Source: Taxillus chinensis
Taxonomy: Eukaryota; Streptophyta; Magnoliopsida; Santalales; Loranthaceae
Reading direction: 5' to 3'
Assembly (NCBI GenBank): GCA_023512835.1
Contig: CM042092.1
Coordinates: 12,228,498 to 12,292,497 of the forward strand
Length of the DNA stretch: 64,000 nt
Every line of letters begins with the position of its first letter. Position 1 is the stretch's first letter. The notes beneath the pieces were generated by a model. That model had not been told where the DNA came from. It saw only the letters and a program-made list of their open reading frames with translations, and did no database searches. Positions 61,477 through 64,000 of the stretch are shown one piece after another. Position numbers and translations under genes: made by a program.

Positions 61477-64000
61477 TCACGACCGGTCATCCTCGAATAG
61501 CTCGGGATGAAGAATCCGCATCTGGCTCTCTTTCTCCCAAGTTTGCTCCTCCATGCCTCGGTGTCGCCATAACACCCGAACTAAGTGGGATCGTCTTGCC
61601 CCGCAAGACCTGGTCCCGCCTGTCCAAAATCGTGCTCGCATCTCAACAACGGCACCATCGTCGCCCAAGTCGATCTCACGATAGTCCAACACATGAGAAG
61701 GATCTTGGGTGATACTGCCTCAATCGAGACACATGAAACACATCATGTACCCGCGCGCTAACTCCGGTGGCAAAGCTAACCGATAAGCCACTGCGCCTAC
61801 GGTGGCAACAATCTCAAACGGCCCCACAAAACGAGGGAGAGTTTGGATCCACGTCCAAACCTCCGATGCCCTCGACGCGGCGAAACCCGCAAAATACACG
61901 GTCACCCACCTCAAACCGCAAGTGTCGACGCCTCGGGGTCCGCGTAGGACTTCGCCATCTGTCTGTCGCATACGCCTCGTCTAATCAACCGCACTATCTC
62001 CGTGGTTTCTCGAACCATATCGGGACCGAGAACTGCTGTCTCTCCCGTCTGTGCCCAACACAAGGGTGATCTACAAGGCCGCCCATACAGCGCCTCATAC
62101 GGAGCCATCCCAATCGTGGCCTGATAATCGTTGTTGGCAAGAGAACTCCACCAAAGGAAGGTGAGTCTCCAACAACCTCCAAAATCTAGGACACGGGCAT
62201 GTAACATATCCTCGAGCGTCTCGAATCGTCCGCTTAGCGGCACGCCATCCATCTCAACGGATGAAAGGTCGCATGAGGTTCACCCTAGTGCCCAAAGTCG
62301 TCGCAATTGTCTCCAAACCGAGAGGTGAACCTCGCATCCCGATCGGATACAATAGACAATGGGACTCCATGTAACCGCACAATAACATCAATATACCTCT
62401 GTCCCAAAGTCCTCACTGGGTCTGTCTCGCGAATCGGAATAAAATGCGCCGATTTGGTCAATCGGTCCACAATAACCCATATGTCGTGTCCCCTGGAACG
62501 AGGGAAGTCCATGTGACAAAATCCATGGTCACGTGGTCCCATTTCCACTCGGCACGGCAAAGACCGCAACTCACTCGCTGATCTCAAGTGCTCACTTTGA
62601 CCGACTGAGTCAAACACCGCTCACAAAATCAGCAATGTCCTTCTCCGTGCCTGGCCACCAAAACGCCTCCTCACAAAGATGGTACATCTTGGTCCCACCA
62701 GGATGTACAATGTAACTCGACTGGTGAAATTCCCAAGAACCTCCTCCCGAAGAGAAGTGGGAACTATCAATCCACCCTATCCGCAAAGAGTGCTCGCATC
62801 CTCGCCCAAATAAGATACCGCCTTGTCTGAATCCTATCTCCGATGACCTCACAATCAATGTCCCCCACTGATCCTCTATGATCCCGTGCCGCATCTCTGG
62901 GATCGCTACAACAACACCGAGGGTCCCTCGCCCCTCACTTGGTCACCATTGTAACCTCATCGCCGCCAACCGACCCATCATCTCCCATTCTTTAATGGCA
63001 CAGCATACCACCACCCGCTTCTTCCTACTCGTAGCATCCGCCACCACATTACCCTTCCCGGGGTGTACATCATATCAAACTGAAATCGTTGAAACTCCAC
63101 CCACCGTCTCTGCTGAGGTTCAGGTCTCGCCAGAGAAGATATACTGAAGCTCTTGTGGTCCGTATACACCACAAACTTCTCCCCAAGGAGATAATCTTGC
63201 CGCTCTTAAGTGCAAAGATCACCGCAGTAACTCCAAATCATGCGTGGGATAGCTCTGGCTCATGTGGTCTCAGCTCGCCTGACCCATAAGCAATCACCCG
63301 CGTCGTCTGCATCAACACACAACCAAGTCCCACCCGGAAGCATCACAATACACCTCGAAGGCACACCCTCCCCGTGGAAGAATCAAGATAGGTGCCGAGG
63401 TCAATCGTGCCTTCAGCTCCATGAAAGCACTCTACACGCATCGGACCAAATGAAAGGAACTCCCTTCTTAGTCAAGTGTGTCATAGGAGCTGCCAACCGG
63501 GAAAAATCCTCCACGAACCTCCGATAATAGCCTGCCAAACCAAGGAAGCTACGAATCTCAAACACATTCGTGGGCCTCTTCCACGACATGATCGCCTCAA
63601 TCTTCTCAGGATCCACCGTGATACCCTCCGAAGATACCACATGCCCCAAGAAGTGCACCTGTTGCAACCAAGTCACATTTTGTGAACTTCGCATACAACC
63701 GATGCTCTCGCAAGGTCCCGCAACACAACCCCGCAAATGCTCCCTCATGCTCCCTCTTGTTGCCGAATGGACCAAAATATCATCGATGAACACCACAACG
63801 AACATATCTAAAAAATGAAGCAAACACCTGGTTCATCAATCCCATAAACACTACTGGAGCATTCGTGAGCCCAAACGGCATCACAAGCCACTCATAATGC
63901 CCATACGACAACCGAATGTGGTCTTTGGGATATCTGCCTCCCTAACCCTCAATCGATGGTATCCGATCTCAAGTCTATCTTGGAAAACCATCTTGCACCT
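61477..64000 (-). pseudogene. Ty3/Gypsy pol remnant (RT, RNase H, integrase, chromodomain-like end), truncated by the window
   Basis: Read leftwards, the domains follow the Gypsy order. The reverse transcriptase includes [10 protein letters not shown] (active-site DD) and SFLGLAGYYRRF (about 63413-63823). RNase H remnants begin YTDHKS (about 63150). The integrase zinc-finger region has HPGGTKMYH (about 62690). The integrase core has [14 protein letters not shown] and [12 protein letters not shown] (62285-62617), then MAPYEALYGRPCRSPLCW (62000-62180). FVGPFEI and VAYRLALPPEL follow (61760-61850), then a chromodomain-like end with VRVLWRHRGMEEQTWE (61500-61600). These blocks lie in different frames, so at least several 1-2 bp indels break the protein. 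The RT end also extends past the right edge of the window. The terminal block and the long LTRs suggest a chromovirus such as the Tekay/Del clade. Gag and protease are not in the window. Confidence 0.88.

Overview
The window is nuclear DNA from a flowering plant, most likely a eudicot. It is AT-rich, has many (TA)n microsatellites, spliced genes with GT-AG introns, and LTR retroelements primed by initiator-Met tRNA. I cannot name the species. Four protein-coding genes can be supported, all on the + strand and all in the right two thirds: a Nudix hydrolase of the NUDT12/13 type (20346-22977, five coding exons), an intronless AP2/ERF transcription factor of the LEP/ERF086 type (42436-43458), a PTC52-type Rieske oxygenase of the chloroplast envelope (48228-50754, three exons), and a KUP/HAK/KT potassium transporter of the KUP3/KUP4 type (51889-56474, nine coding exons).

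The rest is mostly intergenic AT-rich sequence and mobile DNA. 742-1802: a short LTR retroelement (TRIM family A) carrying a nested insertion of a second family (B). 10073-12295: a 2.2-kb solo LTR. 26690-28318: a 5'-truncated A element that contains a complete 1.2-kb B element. 28698-29344: a GC-rich hAT-type element with an 8-bp target duplication. 31054-32306: a direct duplication whose second copy was split by a 332-bp Copia-type solo LTR. 36648-37054 and 37700-37872: two more family A pieces. 59020-64000: the 3' part of a Ty3/Gypsy chromovirus-like element on the minus strand, whose 2.2-kb LTR is the same family as the solo LTR at 10073. Two further repeat families of unknown class occur twice each (33957/46937 and 3760/46227).

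The genes are unrelated in function and form no cluster. PTC52 is a plastid tetrapyrrole-related oxygenase with a G-box close to its start. The KUP gene lies 1.1 kb downstream and would move potassium across a membrane. NUDT13 would hydrolyse nucleoside polyphosphates. The ERF would regulate leaf or meristem development.

The main caution concerns reading frames. NUDT13 and the ERF are intact. PTC52 needs one base removed, and KUP needs one base added in each of three exons. The Gypsy pol is broken by many small indels although its amino-acid motifs are well preserved. This pattern of many indels and few substitutions may reflect uncorrected sequencing errors rather than real decay. No convincing new protein system was found. 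The most distinctive structure is the pair of independent insertions of one short LTR family (B) into two members of another (A), with empty sites and 4-bp target duplications readable within the window.
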